A DNA stretch of 64,000 bases from Methyloceanibacter sp. wino2 (GCF_003071365.1 NZ_CP028960.1:806001-870000); one strand, 5' to 3'. Shown: positions 8,784 to 17,998, counted from the stretch's first letter. The notes: generated from the letters alone by a model not told the origin. Made by a program: numbers and translations.

Positions 8784-9221
8784 CTAACCCGCTCCGTCCC
8801 AGCTTCGCCGGCGCAGCAGAATGCCATAGATGGTCGAAACAGCGGCCATCAGGGTCCCCCACGGGACCAAAACCCACGGCAACAAGGCGGCGATCGACGT
8901 CGTGGCCAATGCCATGTCGAATCTGCCCAACATCGCCGTGCTCTCGATCGTCAGAGCAATAACGATATCAAGTGCCACAGCCAGATATCCGGCTAGGACG
9001 AATTGCCAAAGCCGGGCGCGATGGACGTCTCGGACGCATAGTAGCCATGCGGCCAGGCCGGAAATCAGCATGACGCCCGAATGGCTGAGGGTGCCGGCAT
9101 CCGCCACAACCAAGGTGAGGAGCTTGACAAAGACCCAGAAAATCACAGCGTGCCCGGCAGCCACTGCAGTTTGGACCATCGGACTCCCGACGCGCCACCG
9201 AGGCTGAACGGCGTTCGTCAT
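8784..9221 (-). CDS. Four-helix membrane protein of unknown function
   Basis: The 145-residue product has four hydrophobic segments: about residues 17-40 (VQTAVAAGHAVIFWVFVKLL), 47-62, 72-92 (LWQFVLAGYLAVALDIVIAL) and 105-135. I do not recognise a named family. Its ATG overlaps the stop of the preceding small secreted-protein gene (ATGA), so the two are probably translated together. Confidence 0.6.
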   Translation of the reverse strand: MTNAVQPRWRVGSPMVQTAVAAGHAVIFWVFVKLLTLVVADAGTLSHSGVMLISGLAAWLLCVRDVHRARLWQFVLAGYLAVALDIVIALTIESTAMLGRFDMALATTSIAALLPWVLVPWGTLMAAVSTIYGILLRRRSWDGAG

Positions 9222-9478
9222 CGTGCGGTCACCGGGTTTGCACCTGATCGGGACCCGGCACGACGGTCATGTGCTGCGGGCTTTCCCTTCGGCGGCGAGC
9301 CGTAGCTTGGAGACATGGTCACGTCAGTCATCGGATCGCCCCCAACACGCATTGCGCATTCGCCGTGCGGCGCGTCAACGGCCCATGACTTGCCCCACGC
9401 CTGCATTCCCATTGGACCAGCCGGAACCGTGGCGAGCGCAGCTGCCAGAATGATTGCCTGTTTGCGAATGCCATCCAT
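9218..9478 (-). CDS. Small predicted secreted protein
   Basis: The 86-residue frame starts with a basic then hydrophobic leader (RKQAIILAAALATVPAGPMG) suggesting export, followed by a low-complexity, Pro/Gly/Lys-rich tail. No family is recognised. The four-base ATGA overlap with the downstream membrane-protein gene supports it being a real gene, but with no homology this stays tentative. Confidence 0.4.
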   Translation of the reverse strand: MDGIRKQAIILAAALATVPAGPMGMQAWGKSWAVDAPHGECAMRVGGDPMTDVTMSPSYGSPPKGKPAAHDRRAGSRSGANPVTAR

Positions 9479-9845
9479 GCGAGTCTCCCGTTACTTCCAC
9501 CTCGACATTGCCATAGGCAGGCGTTTCTGGATATTCGGACAGATGCACTAATAGAGGCGTGGGAGCCCCAACTCCTGTTCGAAGAGAAAATGCCCGTTGG
9601 CTGATCGCGATCCATGGAATGTAGTACGGTCCTGCAAAACGCCCTGTGGCTCCCCGCGGTCCGCACTATCGGCAGCACCCGTAGCAAGGGCCGCTTCGCG
9701 CCTCCATTGCGCGTGCCCCAAACGCTCCCCGAGCCGCGGCGCAATCCATTCAATCCCGAATTCCGCGATGCATTGGAAATGCCGCGGTTCGAAACCCGAG
9801 TTACTATGGTAGACGGATTGGGGTGCAACGACACGGGCGCGGAAG
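9479..9845. other. Intergenic stretch, no gene recognised
   Basis: These 367 bases separate the small secreted protein from the divergent histidine kinase. Frames exist on both strands but none shows family motifs, a clear ribosome-binding site or normal codon use. They presumably contain the two divergent promoters. Confidence 0.4.
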
Positions 9846-11720
9846 ATGGTCGACGAACAGGGGAGCGGTAGCCGTCTCGGTCGCTGGCTCGGCGTCCTGG
9901 ACGTGGACCGTCGCCCTACGGCGGAGCACGACGAAAACTGGCGCCTCAACTATCTCTTCTCCATCGCCACGGTGAGCTGGATCATTCATTTCTGTGTCAC
10001 GATGCTCGCCGGCGTCGTGTTGCTCCAGGCCGGCCTCGGCGCCTGGGTTCCCGTGTGGATGGTTTCTATGGCGCTCCTGTCCCTGGCATTGGCGACCGTT
10101 GCACTCGCCTATCGCCATCGCAAGGAAGCGACATCGCCCGAGGTGTACGGCGCTGCTCATTCGGTGCTGACAGCCGCTATCGGACTCGTGTGGGGCATTG
10201 GCGCTGTCTTGTGCGCGATGTCAGCCTCAACCGAGATGCTAACCTTCTACACGCTTGTGCTGGGCGGAACGGCACTGGGCGCCGTCAGCTCGCAGCACAT
10301 CCTAATGCGTAGTTGCCTGCTTTCGATCTGGACGTCGGTTCCGCTGCTGGCGCTCGCGTGGCTCGTCAACGGCGTCTCTTACGGGCCGCTGGCGACCGCG
10401 GGAATGATGGTGCTGTTTGGCGTGACCCTCACGGTTCTTGCCACCCGCATGAATGGTGCCGTCGAACAGAACGTCATGCTGGCCGATGCGCTGGCAGCGC
10501 GCAACGAGGTGCTTCTGCGCACCAGTGCCGGGCTTGCCGAAGCGCATGAGGAGAAATCGCGCTTCCTCGCGCAGGCAAGCCACGACCTGCGTCAACCCAT
10601 CCATGCCATCGGGCTCTTCGTGGAGTATCTCCATGGCGTGCGTCTAGGGCGGGAGGGACGCGAGGTTCTGCACAACATCGATCGATCGCTGGAGTCTCTG
10701 ACCCGATTGTGCCGTTCGCTTCTCGACCTTTCGGCACTCGATGTCGGGCGCGTCAAACCGGAGATCGGTCCGGTGTCGCTAGGCGAGCTGATGGGTGAGG
10801 TGATACGGCAGGCTAGTGAGCCCGCGCTGGCGCGGAATGTCACCATCCGATTTCGGCCCTCGCGATATTGGGTGCGCAGCGATCCGGCCCTGCTTCATAC
10901 CATGGTGCAAAACCTCGTCTCCAACGCGATCAAGTATGCGCCCGGAGCGCAGCTTCTCGTGGGCGTGCGGCGGCGCAACGGTGCGCTTTCAATCGTCGTT
11001 GCAGATACCGGGCCCGGGATCGCCAGCGAGGATCAGCAACGGATATTCAAGGAGTTCGTCCAGATCAAAGCACCCGATACCGCAGAGGCGGACGGTCTTG
11101 GCCTTGGTCTGTCGATCGTGCACCGGCTCGCCGAAATGCTCGGTCTGCGGGTCACAGTCGCCTCGAAACTCACAGAGGGATCGACGTTCTGCATCGACGG
11201 ACTTGGCGAAGCCCAGCCTGCATCACGTCCACGCCGGCAAAGTCCCGCGGGCCATGTGCACTTGCTGGCAGGGCTGCGGGTCCTTGTCGTCGACGACGAC
11301 AGGGCCGTGCGCGACAGTACCGTCCAGTTGCTGACGCGATGGGGTTGCGCAGTGCGGGCGACGGATCGTGTGACTCTTGCGACCGATCCCGACGAGTTCG
11401 ATTTCTTGCTGTTCGACCAGGAACTGGCCGATGGCGAAATTGGACTCTCCCATATCCGTAACATGAGGGCGCGTTCGTCGTGCTGGATACCGGCCGCCCT
11501 CATCACCGGTGGGCGTACCGATCACCTTGTCGAGCCGTGCAAAGCGGAAGAGGTCGCCATCCTTGCCAAGCCCGTCCGTCCCACGCAACTGCGGTCGGTT
11601 CTACTTTCGGGCGCAGCGGGCCGGACCAACCTCAATCAAACAACTCCCAGCTCGGAGGCCATGCCGGCAGCAGCCGTGCGACTCGTCACGCCGAGCGCAC
11701 GTAGCAGCGCCGAAACATGA
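9846..11720 (+). CDS. Hybrid sensor histidine kinase/response regulator
   Basis: The 624-residue protein has six or so hydrophobic segments in residues 35-200, a dimerisation/phospho-acceptor region with [19 protein letters not shown] (His about 246), and an HATPase domain with [11 protein letters not shown] (N box), VADTGPGI (G1) and [11 protein letters not shown] (G2). A C-terminal receiver starts at about 480 ([20 protein letters not shown]) with the acceptor Asp in [10 protein letters not shown] and Lys in LAKPVRPT. The DLRQP H-box is typical of hybrid kinases paired with NarL-type regulators. The last 85 bases overlap the 3' end of the convergent NarL-type regulator gene, the likely partner. 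The signal sensed is unknown. Confidence 0.9.
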   Translation: MVDEQGSGSRLGRWLGVLDVDRRPTAEHDENWRLNYLFSIATVSWIIHFCVTMLAGVVLLQAGLGAWVPVWMVSMALLSLALATVALAYRHRKEATSPEVYGAAHSVLTAAIGLVWGIGAVLCAMSASTEMLTFYTLVLGGTALGAVSSQHILMRSCLLSIWTSVPLLALAWLVNGVSYGPLATAGMMVLFGVTLTVLATRMNGAVEQNVMLADALAARNEVLLRTSAGLAEAHEEKSRFLAQASHDLRQPIHAIGLFVEYLHGVRLGREGREVLHNIDRSLESLTRLCRSLLDLSALDVGRVKPEIGPVSLGELMGEVIRQASEPALARNVTIRFRPSRYWVRSDPALLHTMVQNLVSNAIKYAPGAQLLVGVRRRNGALSIVVADTGPGIASEDQQRIFKEFVQIKAPDTAEADGLGLGLSIVHRLAEMLGLRVTVASKLTEGSTFCIDGLGEAQPASRPRRQSPAGHVHLLAGLRVLVVDDDRAVRDSTVQLLTRWGCAVRATDRVTLATDPDEFDFLLFDQELADGEIGLSHIRNMRARSSCWIPAALITGGRTDHLVEPCKAEEVAILAKPVRPTQLRSVLLSGAAGRTNLNQTTPSSEAMPAAAVRLVTPSARSSAET

Positions 11721-12259
11721 ACTCGCACCGTAAAATGCGAAATGCCGAGGTCGCGGGCGATCTGCTTGTTAGACCGCCCAAGCGCCAGAAGGCGCAGGAC
11801 TTCACGTTGGCGTGGCGACAGACGCGAGAGCCGGTCGGAGGGAACGAGATCGCTTTCACCCAGAGCCGCCTCTGTCTTCACCACCACATCGCCTGCAAGT
11901 AACGCAGCAATGCCTGAAGCCATCTCGCTCGATGAAACGCCCTTGGCAATAAACCCGTCGGCACCGGCCCGCATGACTTCCTCGACCATCGCCGCGTCAT
12001 CGGTCATCGACACAACGAGCAGCGATGTCGTGGGATAGAGCCGGCGCAGCGCGTGGATACTGTCCGGCCCCTCGAAGCCAGGAAAGACGAGATCGAGCAC
12101 GAGCATACCCGCCGGTTCTCCTTCTGCAGCGACGCGCAGCAATTCATCTGCTGTTCCAACCTCGCAGATCGCCGCATCCGGAACCGCTCTTTGCAGGATG
12201 CGGCGCATACCATCTCTAAAAATGGGATGGTCGTCAGCAATGATGATGCGCTCGCCCAT
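11636..12259 (-). CDS. NarL/FixJ-type response regulator (LuxR-HTH)
   Basis: The 207-residue protein (starting [20 protein letters not shown]) has a receiver domain with acidic residues at 9-10 and phospho-acceptor Asp at about 56 (LVLDLVFPG), and a LuxR helix-turn-helix at the C-terminus ([20 protein letters not shown], then [20 protein letters not shown]). I use the ATG at 12259 because homology starts there; a longer frame begins at 12295. It overlaps tail-to-tail with the hybrid kinase gene by 85 bp, so the two mRNAs are complementary at their 3' ends. Confidence 0.9.
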   Translation of the reverse strand: MGERIIIADDHPIFRDGMRRILQRAVPDAAICEVGTADELLRVAAEGEPAGMLVLDLVFPGFEGPDSIHALRRLYPTTSLLVVSMTDDAAMVEEVMRAGADGFIAKGVSSSEMASGIAALLAGDVVVKTEAALGESDLVPSDRLSRLSPRQREVLRLLALGRSNKQIARDLGISHFTVRVHVSALLRALGVTSRTAAAGMASELGVV

Positions 12260-12589
12260 GGATTGCGGTTCCTGCCCGTTCTTGTGACATTCCAACTTGG
12301 ATCGGAATTGTAGCGGGACGGCTGGCAGATTGGCAGTAGCACGGACGTGCTATTCACGTGTCCCTACGTGTTTCCGGAGCCCGTCCGATAGCCAGGCACG
12401 GTCCAATGCCAGCAGGCATGGAGCGGACGGCCTTCTTGACCGAACCCAGCGCGCAATCATGCTGTGGCGGACGCTATCGGCACGTCCCTGTCGGCGTCGC
12501 CGCGCCGATAGTGCGTCTGTGCTAGTTGCTTCAGAGAGAGGCCGTTCATAGCTTTTGGCCCATGCCGGGAAGCCAAAAAGGAGAAACGG
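12260..12589. other. Intergenic stretch, no gene recognised
   Basis: This 330-bp gap between the response regulator and a small secreted protein holds only overlapping shadow frames. It should contain the promoter of the regulator and that of the gene at 12590, whose ribosome-binding site AAGGAG lies at about 12579. Confidence 0.4.
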
Positions 12590-12892
12590 ATGACCGCCGG
12601 AAAGAGAATAGCTGTTGCAGTCGCCGCGCTCGCCATGAGCGCCGGCGTCGCAGGATCCGCCCATGCGCAACAACAATATGGAGCGGAGATCGTGCTGACC
12701 GATCTTGGCCAAACAGGAACCATCACGATGTTTGATCGTCCGACGGCACATTTTACGGTTCCGGTTCGCCTGTGCGGCCGGAGCTTTTTCGTCAGCTCGA
12801 AGACGAACCACGCCCATTGGGTTAGGAAGACCCAGGAACGGAACGTCTATAGAGTGACCGGCCAAGGGAAGGTCATCTGCAGCACCTATTGA
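12590..12892 (+). CDS. Small secreted protein of unknown function
   Basis: This 100-residue product has a clear Sec signal (about residues 1-26, KRIAVAVAALAMSAGVAGSA, cleavage near AHA-QQ) and a mature part of about 74 residues with two cysteines (LCGRSF and KVICSTY). Those could form one disulfide in the periplasm. An AAAAAGGAGAAACGG leader precedes the ATG, a strong ribosome-binding site. I recognise no family. Confidence 0.65.
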   Translation: MTAGKRIAVAVAALAMSAGVAGSAHAQQQYGAEIVLTDLGQTGTITMFDRPTAHFTVPVRLCGRSFFVSSKTNHAHWVRKTQERNVYRVTGQGKVICSTY

Positions 12893-13057
12893 CGGTGCGA
12901 GCTGATTATTCGGGCCAGGCCTCGAAGGATCGTTCATGAATGCGCTGCATGCAGCAATTTCGGCCGCAGCTTAGAGTGATTGCCGTGCCGCCGACGATGT
13001 GGCACGGCTCTCACGAGACGCAGTTTCCGAAGGGTCGAGCAACGGCCGTTTAGAAGA

Positions 13058-13498
13058 ATGCCGATGGGATCGAACAATCTGCTTCCGGCGAAGCATGCCG
13101 CCGGACCCATGTCTTACAGGTGGACATCCGCATTCTGGTTCGCCGCTTTCGCTTGGCCGTGGGCGGGACTCCTCGGTGCGTATATCGGCCTGGGCGATCA
13201 ATCCTGGTACACGGTCTTCGTATTTGCGGCATCCGCCTTCGCAGGCGCCTTCGTCGGTCACCTAATCCTCGGAGGGTACCGCGGCCTCACGCGTTGCGCC
13301 TTGTCCGGAGGCGCGGCGCCGTGGTTCGCGACACTTTTCGGTACTGTTATGACCGGCTGGGGGGCATGGGGGACTTCGGCGCTACACGAGTTCGCCACGA
13401 TAGGCCCTCTCTTCACCCTGCCCGGCGTAGTTTATGGGGCGGTCTATTGGGTCATCCATGAAGCGATCCGGGACAAGCGGAGTGCCAACGTCTCATGA
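13058..13498 (+). CDS. Membrane protein of unknown function
   Basis: About 146 residues with four hydrophobic stretches: WTSAFWFAAFAWPWAGLLGA, WYTVFVFAASAFAGAFVGHL, GAAPWFATLFGTVMTGWGAW and GPLFTLPGVVYGAVYWVIHE. I chose the ATG at 13058 (MPMGSNNLLPAK), preceded by AGAAG; starts at 13064 or 13109 are possible and the longer upstream frame lacks a credible leader. The stop overlaps the next gene's ATG (ATGA), so the pair is an operon. No family recognised. Confidence 0.6.
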   Translation: MPMGSNNLLPAKHAAGPMSYRWTSAFWFAAFAWPWAGLLGAYIGLGDQSWYTVFVFAASAFAGAFVGHLILGGYRGLTRCALSGGAAPWFATLFGTVMTGWGAWGTSALHEFATIGPLFTLPGVVYGAVYWVIHEAIRDKRSANVS

Positions 13499-14268
13499 GG
13501 CGACTCGTATTTTCGACAGTGCTCTTGCTGGGACTGGTTCAAGGCGCCAACGCCGGCGAAACGATCTACGATCTTTATGCTGCGATCGGCGACACCGTCT
13601 TCTTTCCCCTCGCCGATACGCGGGATGGCCAGACGATAACGAACAGCGCCGGCCGGCCTTTGAAGACGCAAATCGACGAGCAGGGACGCTTCCTCGCCTA
13701 TCTGGAAGAGGACGGCGGCTGGGCAGTCAATGCGTTCAAACTCTGGCCGCTTCCCGATGGCGGAGCCATCGCCGCTACGATGGTTGGCTCCTTCGAAGGG
13801 GAGGTGATGTTTGCCCACAGTTATGTCGAGTTTTACGCCCAGCGTCCGGGCGGAGCGTGGGAGGTCATCGATCCGCCGATGGAGCCGCTAGATGTCTCCT
13901 ACTTCTTAGACAAGGCGCCGGTCTTTCGTTCGAGCGAGCTGAAGAAATCCTTTGAGGACACCACCTGGGGGCTGTTCTACGAACTGAGGCCGGACCGCGA
14001 GCATATCGTTGTTCATCTCACGGCGACCAACCGGAGCAAGTGCTGGCCCGAGACCGTTTTCGGCGTTGCGATGGAACGCGATCGGGGCGACGCGGGCGGC
14101 GCGGATTTCTGCCGCGACGTCCATGCTCTGCTCATGAAAGAGGTAGTGCTGCAACTCGACGAGGCGCGGGGCCGCTTCGACATCGTGCCGCTGCCGCGCA
14201 AGCTGGCGCTGCCGAAGTCCAGGCGCTGCGATCTTTCAAGAGCCCGGGACTGCAACTCGGCTGATTAG
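13495..14268 (+). CDS. Secreted protein of unknown function
   Basis: A 257-residue product with an N-terminal signal peptide (RRLVFSTVLLLGLVQGANA, cleavage about residue 20). The mature part is mostly beta-like with a Cys pair late in the chain (SKCWPETVF and ADFCRDVHALL) and two more cysteines near the end. It is translationally coupled to the membrane protein before it, suggesting a shared envelope role. Its last 33 bases overlap the convergent gene at 14236. No family recognised. Confidence 0.65.
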   Translation: MRRLVFSTVLLLGLVQGANAGETIYDLYAAIGDTVFFPLADTRDGQTITNSAGRPLKTQIDEQGRFLAYLEEDGGWAVNAFKLWPLPDGGAIAATMVGSFEGEVMFAHSYVEFYAQRPGGAWEVIDPPMEPLDVSYFLDKAPVFRSSELKKSFEDTTWGLFYELRPDREHIVVHLTATNRSKCWPETVFGVAMERDRGDAGGADFCRDVHALLMKEVVLQLDEARGRFDIVPLPRKLALPKSRRCDLSRARDCNSAD

Positions 14269-14793
14269 GTCCTTCAAACTCTCCGGCGGATTAGGCCATC
14301 CCTTGGCGGCCTCCTGACGGGCAAACTCCAGGATCCCCGCCAGCTTTTCGGCCGAAAGCGGAAGATTTCCGGAGAGGTGCTCGACCCTGCGCTCGCCGCT
14401 GCCGTCGACAAAGGCGAATCCGAGTACGGGAACACCGCTGTCGCTCACACCGGGATCGCCGAAAACCCCGACGTAGAACTTCTCCACCCTATCCCAAGGC
14501 AGGAAGAGCTTTCTGCCGTTCGTCGTCGTCCGCCAGAATCCGTCGGGCTGAAGCTCCAATTGCCCGTTATGCCCGGTCAGGCCGCGCAGCGAATAGAAGC
14601 TGACGATAAGCGGGAAGGGCAGGACAATCACGTACCAAAGTGGGCCAAGGCCACCTTCCAGAAGCGACAGGCCGTAAAGCAAGCCGCCGGCAAACGCCCA
14701 TACCACAGCGAGGAGGATTGCCTGCTCCAGCGGATTGGGCGACAGGGAAATCTTCCAGTCTCTTGGATCTTTAGAGCTGGTTGCTGTTTGCAT
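14236..14793 (-). CDS. Two-TM membrane protein with PH-like C-terminal part
   Basis: About 185 residues from the ATG at 14793 (MQTATSSKDPRDWKISLSPN). Two hydrophobic helices (QAILLAVVWAFAGGLLYGLS and GPLWYVIVLPFPLIVSFYSL) are followed by a soluble beta-rich region (GQLELQPDGFWRTTTNGRKL, FLPWDRVEKFYVG), a layout reminiscent of bacterial PH-domain proteins; this resemblance is only by eye. The longer upstream frame to 14967 lacks hydrophobic or conserved content, so I prefer the internal start. Convergent overlap of 33 bp with the gene at 13495. Confidence 0.55.
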   Translation of the reverse strand: MQTATSSKDPRDWKISLSPNPLEQAILLAVVWAFAGGLLYGLSLLEGGLGPLWYVIVLPFPLIVSFYSLRGLTGHNGQLELQPDGFWRTTTNGRKLFLPWDRVEKFYVGVFGDPGVSDSGVPVLGFAFVDGSGERRVEHLSGNLPLSAEKLAGILEFARQEAAKGWPNPPESLKDLISRVAVPGS

Positions 14794-15010
14794 CACTATC
14801 CCGTCCCGATGCTGCCAGGGCACAATTCCGCACAGAGGCCGGCCTTGCCTATCGACTTGGGCTTGGGGTGTCGATTCGGCGGCCGACGATGTTACCCGAA
14901 TGATGCCACTATATTCCGTCTGCCGCGCAACTAAGGCGTCTGTGCTAATCGCCTTGCAGACTTGCACGCTCTATCATCGGGACCAGACCGAATCTGATGG
15001 GTGATATGAA

Positions 15011-15508
15011 ATGAAAAGACTCTGTATCGGGGGCATGTCTTGCCTGTTGCTTTTTTCTCCGACGCCGGTCAGCGCCTTGGACGAAGCAACGGACGATCTA
15101 ACGTCCATTTTCGAGTATGTGTGCCTCGACACCCTGCCCTTTTTTGACGGAGCAGAGCCGCGCTTGCGTCAGATGGGGTTCGAGTTGACGGCCTTTGGCG
15201 ACAACGAATTCGAAGGCCGCCATGCCTCGCAGGGGCTGACTGCCAACCTCGCTGCGGGAAAGCGGGAGCACGCCAATCCCGGATGCACGATTCAGTCCAA
15301 GACTGCGGTCTACGATCGTGCCGAGGCTGTTGCGCTGGAGATGTTCAACAATGTTTTCGGCGGCAACGTTACGCAGTGGCGGTACAACGGAAAGCCCGCG
15401 GGCTGGAAGGCGGCGCTGAGTGAAGGGTCCGTCTATCTCAGCGTCACTGGCGAAGGCGTGGATGTTCCGTCCGGTGTGGGCATATCTCTTGAGCTGCGCA
15501 GCGAATAG
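15011..15508 (+). CDS. Secreted protein of unknown function
   Basis: This 165-residue product has a signal peptide (KRLCIGGMSCLLLFSPTPVS, cleavage near ALD). The mature protein contains two cysteines (YVCLDTLPFF and NPGCTIQSK), probably forming a disulfide. A phrase like SIFEYVCLDTLPFFDGAEPR is reminiscent of short periplasmic proteins common in alphaproteobacteria, but I cannot name the family. It stands alone between convergent and divergent neighbours. Confidence 0.6.
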   Translation: MKRLCIGGMSCLLLFSPTPVSALDEATDDLTSIFEYVCLDTLPFFDGAEPRLRQMGFELTAFGDNEFEGRHASQGLTANLAAGKREHANPGCTIQSKTAVYDRAEAVALEMFNNVFGGNVTQWRYNGKPAGWKAALSEGSVYLSVTGEGVDVPSGVGISLELRSE

Positions 15509-15654
15509 CCACAGGTCACGGTCCCGCATCACGCGGGTGGCATACTCATAGAGTTGAGACCGGTTCGCCGGACATCGAAGACGAACAAGTTGGACAATGT
15601 CCGCTAGTGGCGGACCAGCGGGCAAGGACTTCGCAATGCCCCCCAAAAAACCAA

Positions 15655-15683
15655 ATGCCCGCCATTCTGGAAACGGCGGGCAT
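15655..15683 (-). terminator. Rho-independent terminator after the cysteine-rich gene
   Basis: ATGCCCGCC (15655-15663) and GGCGGGCAT (15675-15683) form a perfect nine-base-pair stem with an 11-base loop. Read on the minus strand the hairpin is followed by TTTGGTTTTTTGG, a T-rich tail. It sits 27 bases beyond the stop of the gene at 15710. Confidence 0.85.
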
Positions 15684-15709
15684 CAGATCTCGATCTGAAC
15701 GGATCAAGC

Positions 15710-15985
15710 TTATTCGCAAATTCCTGGCGGCTCGACGCACTTATTATTGCAGCAATCAGAATTCGAGTTGCATGAATGACCAGAGTCCTTACATGCAGCC
15801 ATCTGTATCCCATCAGGGATCTTCGACATCGGAACCGCATCTGCCTTCTTCAAAGCATCGAGGTCCAAGATCCGAGCCTGATTCGAGGCTGCGGCAAGCC
15901 GGATATCATCGGCACTGGCGGGTCCAACCGACAGTCCAACAGTCATCATTAGAACCGACAAAGTGATTGCAAGCTTTGGAGTCAT
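15710..15985 (-). CDS. Small secreted protein with knottin-like cysteine pattern
   Basis: The 91-residue protein has a signal peptide (residues 1-25, LAITLSVLMMTVGLSVGPAS, cleavage near ADD), a 40-residue propeptide-like segment, and a C-terminal 27-residue module beginning at CKDSGHSC. Its six cysteines are spaced C-x6-C-x5-CC-x3-C-x6-C, the classic inhibitor cystine knot order known from conotoxins, spider toxins and plant knottins. No other cysteine is present in the mature protein. It is monocistronic with its own terminator. Function is unknown: a disulfide-rich secreted peptide, possibly cut from the propeptide. A convergent match is possible because short cysteine motifs are easily formed. 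Confidence 0.7.
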   Translation of the reverse strand: MTPKLAITLSVLMMTVGLSVGPASADDIRLAAASNQARILDLDALKKADAVPMSKIPDGIQMAACKDSGHSCNSNSDCCNNKCVEPPGICE

Positions 15986-16062
15986 AGTCTCTTCCCCACT
16001 TGGTTACCGAAACAAGATTGGCAGCATTGAGCAGCAGCTTCAACACAGATTCTGTAGAGCAT

Positions 16063-17010
16063 CTAGAATCCTTCTAGGTCGAGTAACAGGCCGGATAGAC
16101 AGGTGTCGGCGTAACGGGCGCCAGGATAGACCGACACGATGCGCACCGTAATCGTGGCGGCCTTTGCGGGCTGGCTTAGGGCGAGCCGCTGACTGCCTGG
16201 GTCGTCGCGGAGGGTGTATCTCTCCTTGCGGCCCGCCGCCTCGATCTCGACGACCTCTACCCGGCCATTATTCGAGAAGGTCGACGCGGATCTCTGATAG
16301 CCGTTACGGATGACGACGGCGTAGACGCTGACAGCGGGTGCCGTCTCGATCCGGATCGATTCACCTTCGCCGTTCCCCGCAACGCCCTCACACCAGGCCG
16401 CTCCCTCGGGACCCCAGAAGAGATTCTTCGGTCCATAGGTCTTTCCGCCCTGCTGGGGCAGAATCGAACTGGCGCAATAGCGCTGACTGTCGACGAACTG
16501 CGTAGGGCTGTTGTCCTCGTGGCAAACCTCATTCGAGGCGGCTCGCGCAATCTGTTTCGAAGTGGCAACCTGCGATGTGGAGATCTTGCAGTGCCCCTCA
16601 ACCGGGATCGGTCCACCGCGAATGAAGTTGCCGTCCTCACCGTAGAGTTCGACGTTGCCTGTCGCCCTGCCGCTAACGGTGTCGATCCGGTAACTCGAAA
16701 TGTTGACCAACTGTCCGGCATTGCGCACCTCGTGCCGGAATTCGATCTCTCGTCCAAGGTCCTTGGTCGCAAGACCGACCGCCACGTCGCCCGCGACAAA
16801 ATGAGAGGCGGAGACGCCAGTCTGTCTGGCGATATCGTCATGCCGGATCGTTACCCATGTGAGCGGCGAAGCCCCCGGATCGAACCGGCAATCGTAGACC
16901 GACTCAGAGGCCTGCGCAGGCAACGGATGGAGGCTGACTGCTGTAGCGGCGGCTATTGCGCCAAGCTTGGCGAACATACGCACTGTCAGTGAACTCATCG
17001 AAAACCTCAT
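16063..17010 (-). CDS. Secreted protein with NADase-type glycan-binding (discoidin-like) domain
   Basis: From the ATG at 17010 the 315-residue product has a signal peptide (about residues 1-34, LGAIAAATAVSLHPLPAQAS), a middle region with paired cysteines, and from about residue 175 a beta-sandwich domain with YGPKNLFWGPEGAAWCEGVA, GEGESIRIETA, VIRNGYQRSASTFSNNGRVE and a final TCLSGLLLDLEGF. This order matches the NADase-type glycan-binding domain, a discoidin relative found in many secreted bacterial proteins. No enzymatic domain is visible, so it may simply bind surface glycans. I rejected the longer frame to 17142 because its extra residues precede the signal peptide. Confidence 0.75.
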   Translation of the reverse strand: MRFSMSSLTVRMFAKLGAIAAATAVSLHPLPAQASESVYDCRFDPGASPLTWVTIRHDDIARQTGVSASHFVAGDVAVGLATKDLGREIEFRHEVRNAGQLVNISSYRIDTVSGRATGNVELYGEDGNFIRGGPIPVEGHCKISTSQVATSKQIARAASNEVCHEDNSPTQFVDSQRYCASSILPQQGGKTYGPKNLFWGPEGAAWCEGVAGNGEGESIRIETAPAVSVYAVVIRNGYQRSASTFSNNGRVEVVEIEAAGRKERYTLRDDPGSQRLALSQPAKAATITVRIVSVYPGARYADTCLSGLLLDLEGF

Positions 17011-17181
17011 TGCAGAGTCAGACACTCCATCTTCTACGGCCGTGAAAGGCAACGGCAGGTTGGGCTCGAAGCATCCCAAGGACGGTGAACCCAACCAGCG
17101 TTCAACCGGCGTCATAGTGCTGTCTCCAACGACCTCAAGCAACTAGTACAGATGGGCTATGGAGACAGTCTCATGTCGTGA

Positions 17182-17382
17182 TTGCAGAGCGTCAGCGGGA
17201 GGAGCGAGTCGCGGGGGCGGGTCTGGCTCGCCGAACTGATGGCGCGCCGGCCAGTCAAGGTTGCCGCGATTGCCTTGGCCAACAAGATCGCCCGCATTGC
17301 CTGGGCGCTGATGCTCAGCGGCACGCGCTACAGGGAGCCGTCCACACATGGCACCAAGCCGACGTGGCCAGAATTTTGCTGA
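17182..17382 (+). pseudogene. IS110-family transposase, C-terminal remnant
   Basis: A 66-codon frame contains VWLAELMARRPVKVAAIALA followed by NKIARIAWALMLSGTRYR, the highly conserved C-terminus of IS110-family transposases (ALANKxARIAWAL). The catalytic DEDD and serine regions are absent and there is no credible start. It is a small relic just upstream of the NO-response cluster. Confidence 0.65.
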
Positions 17383-17519
17383 GTTCTGGTTGCGTCGGAA
17401 CAAGACGTCACGGGACGCGTAGAGCAGGCTGGTCCTCTCAAATCGAGAGGAGATTGGTCACTGCAAACCATCAAAAATCGTGTTCGTCTGCCGTTTCGTG
17501 GGCTAACTGTTCAACTCCG

Positions 17520-17975
17520 CTAGCCGCCAATATCCGCGTCAAGTGGGATAGCCAGCATCGCTCGGAGCGCCGATGCTGGTTTCACAAGGTCGCTCAGGGT
17601 GTACTCATCCAAAACATCTAGGAACGCTCTCCGCGCGCGTTCCAAAGCCCGCCGCAGGACGCAGCCTGGCGAAATCGCACAACCCGCGTCGACAGGCTCG
17701 AGGCACATGACGATCGCAAAGTCGGGCTCGGTGTAGCGAACGACGTCGCCAAGTCCGATTTCTGTGCTGGCCTTTGCGAGCCGCAAACCCCCATGACGCC
17801 CGCGGACCGTTTCGATGTAACCGCCGACGCCCAGCTGATGGGTGACTTTCATAAGGTGGTTCTTCGACACGCCATAGCTGTCGGCAACCTCTTCGATGGT
17901 CGTCAAGCCATCGCCCTTGAGCGCCAAGTACATCAAGAGCCGTAACGCGTAGTCCGTGTAGACGGTCAGGCGCAT
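17520..17975 (-). CDS. nsrR: Rrf2-family repressor, NsrR-like
   Basis: The 151-residue protein starts MRLTVYTDYALRLLMYLALK, the winged-helix N-terminus of Rrf2 regulators, with the recognition region VSKNHLMKVTHQLGVGGYIE and RGRHGGLRLAK. Three cysteines at 91, 99 and 105 match the iron-sulfur ligands of NsrR (Cys 93, 99, 105 in the Streptomyces protein), whose cluster is destroyed by nitric oxide. It is divergent from a truncated haemoglobin gene, a usual NsrR target, and two NsrR-type half sites lie between them. The alternative is a RirA/IscR-like iron regulator; the neighbourhood favours NsrR. Confidence 0.82.
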   Translation of the reverse strand: MRLTVYTDYALRLLMYLALKGDGLTTIEEVADSYGVSKNHLMKVTHQLGVGGYIETVRGRHGGLRLAKASTEIGLGDVVRYTEPDFAIVMCLEPVDAGCAISPGCVLRRALERARRAFLDVLDEYTLSDLVKPASALRAMLAIPLDADIGG

Positions 17976-17998
17976 GTGGTCTCCTTATCCAGTCCATA

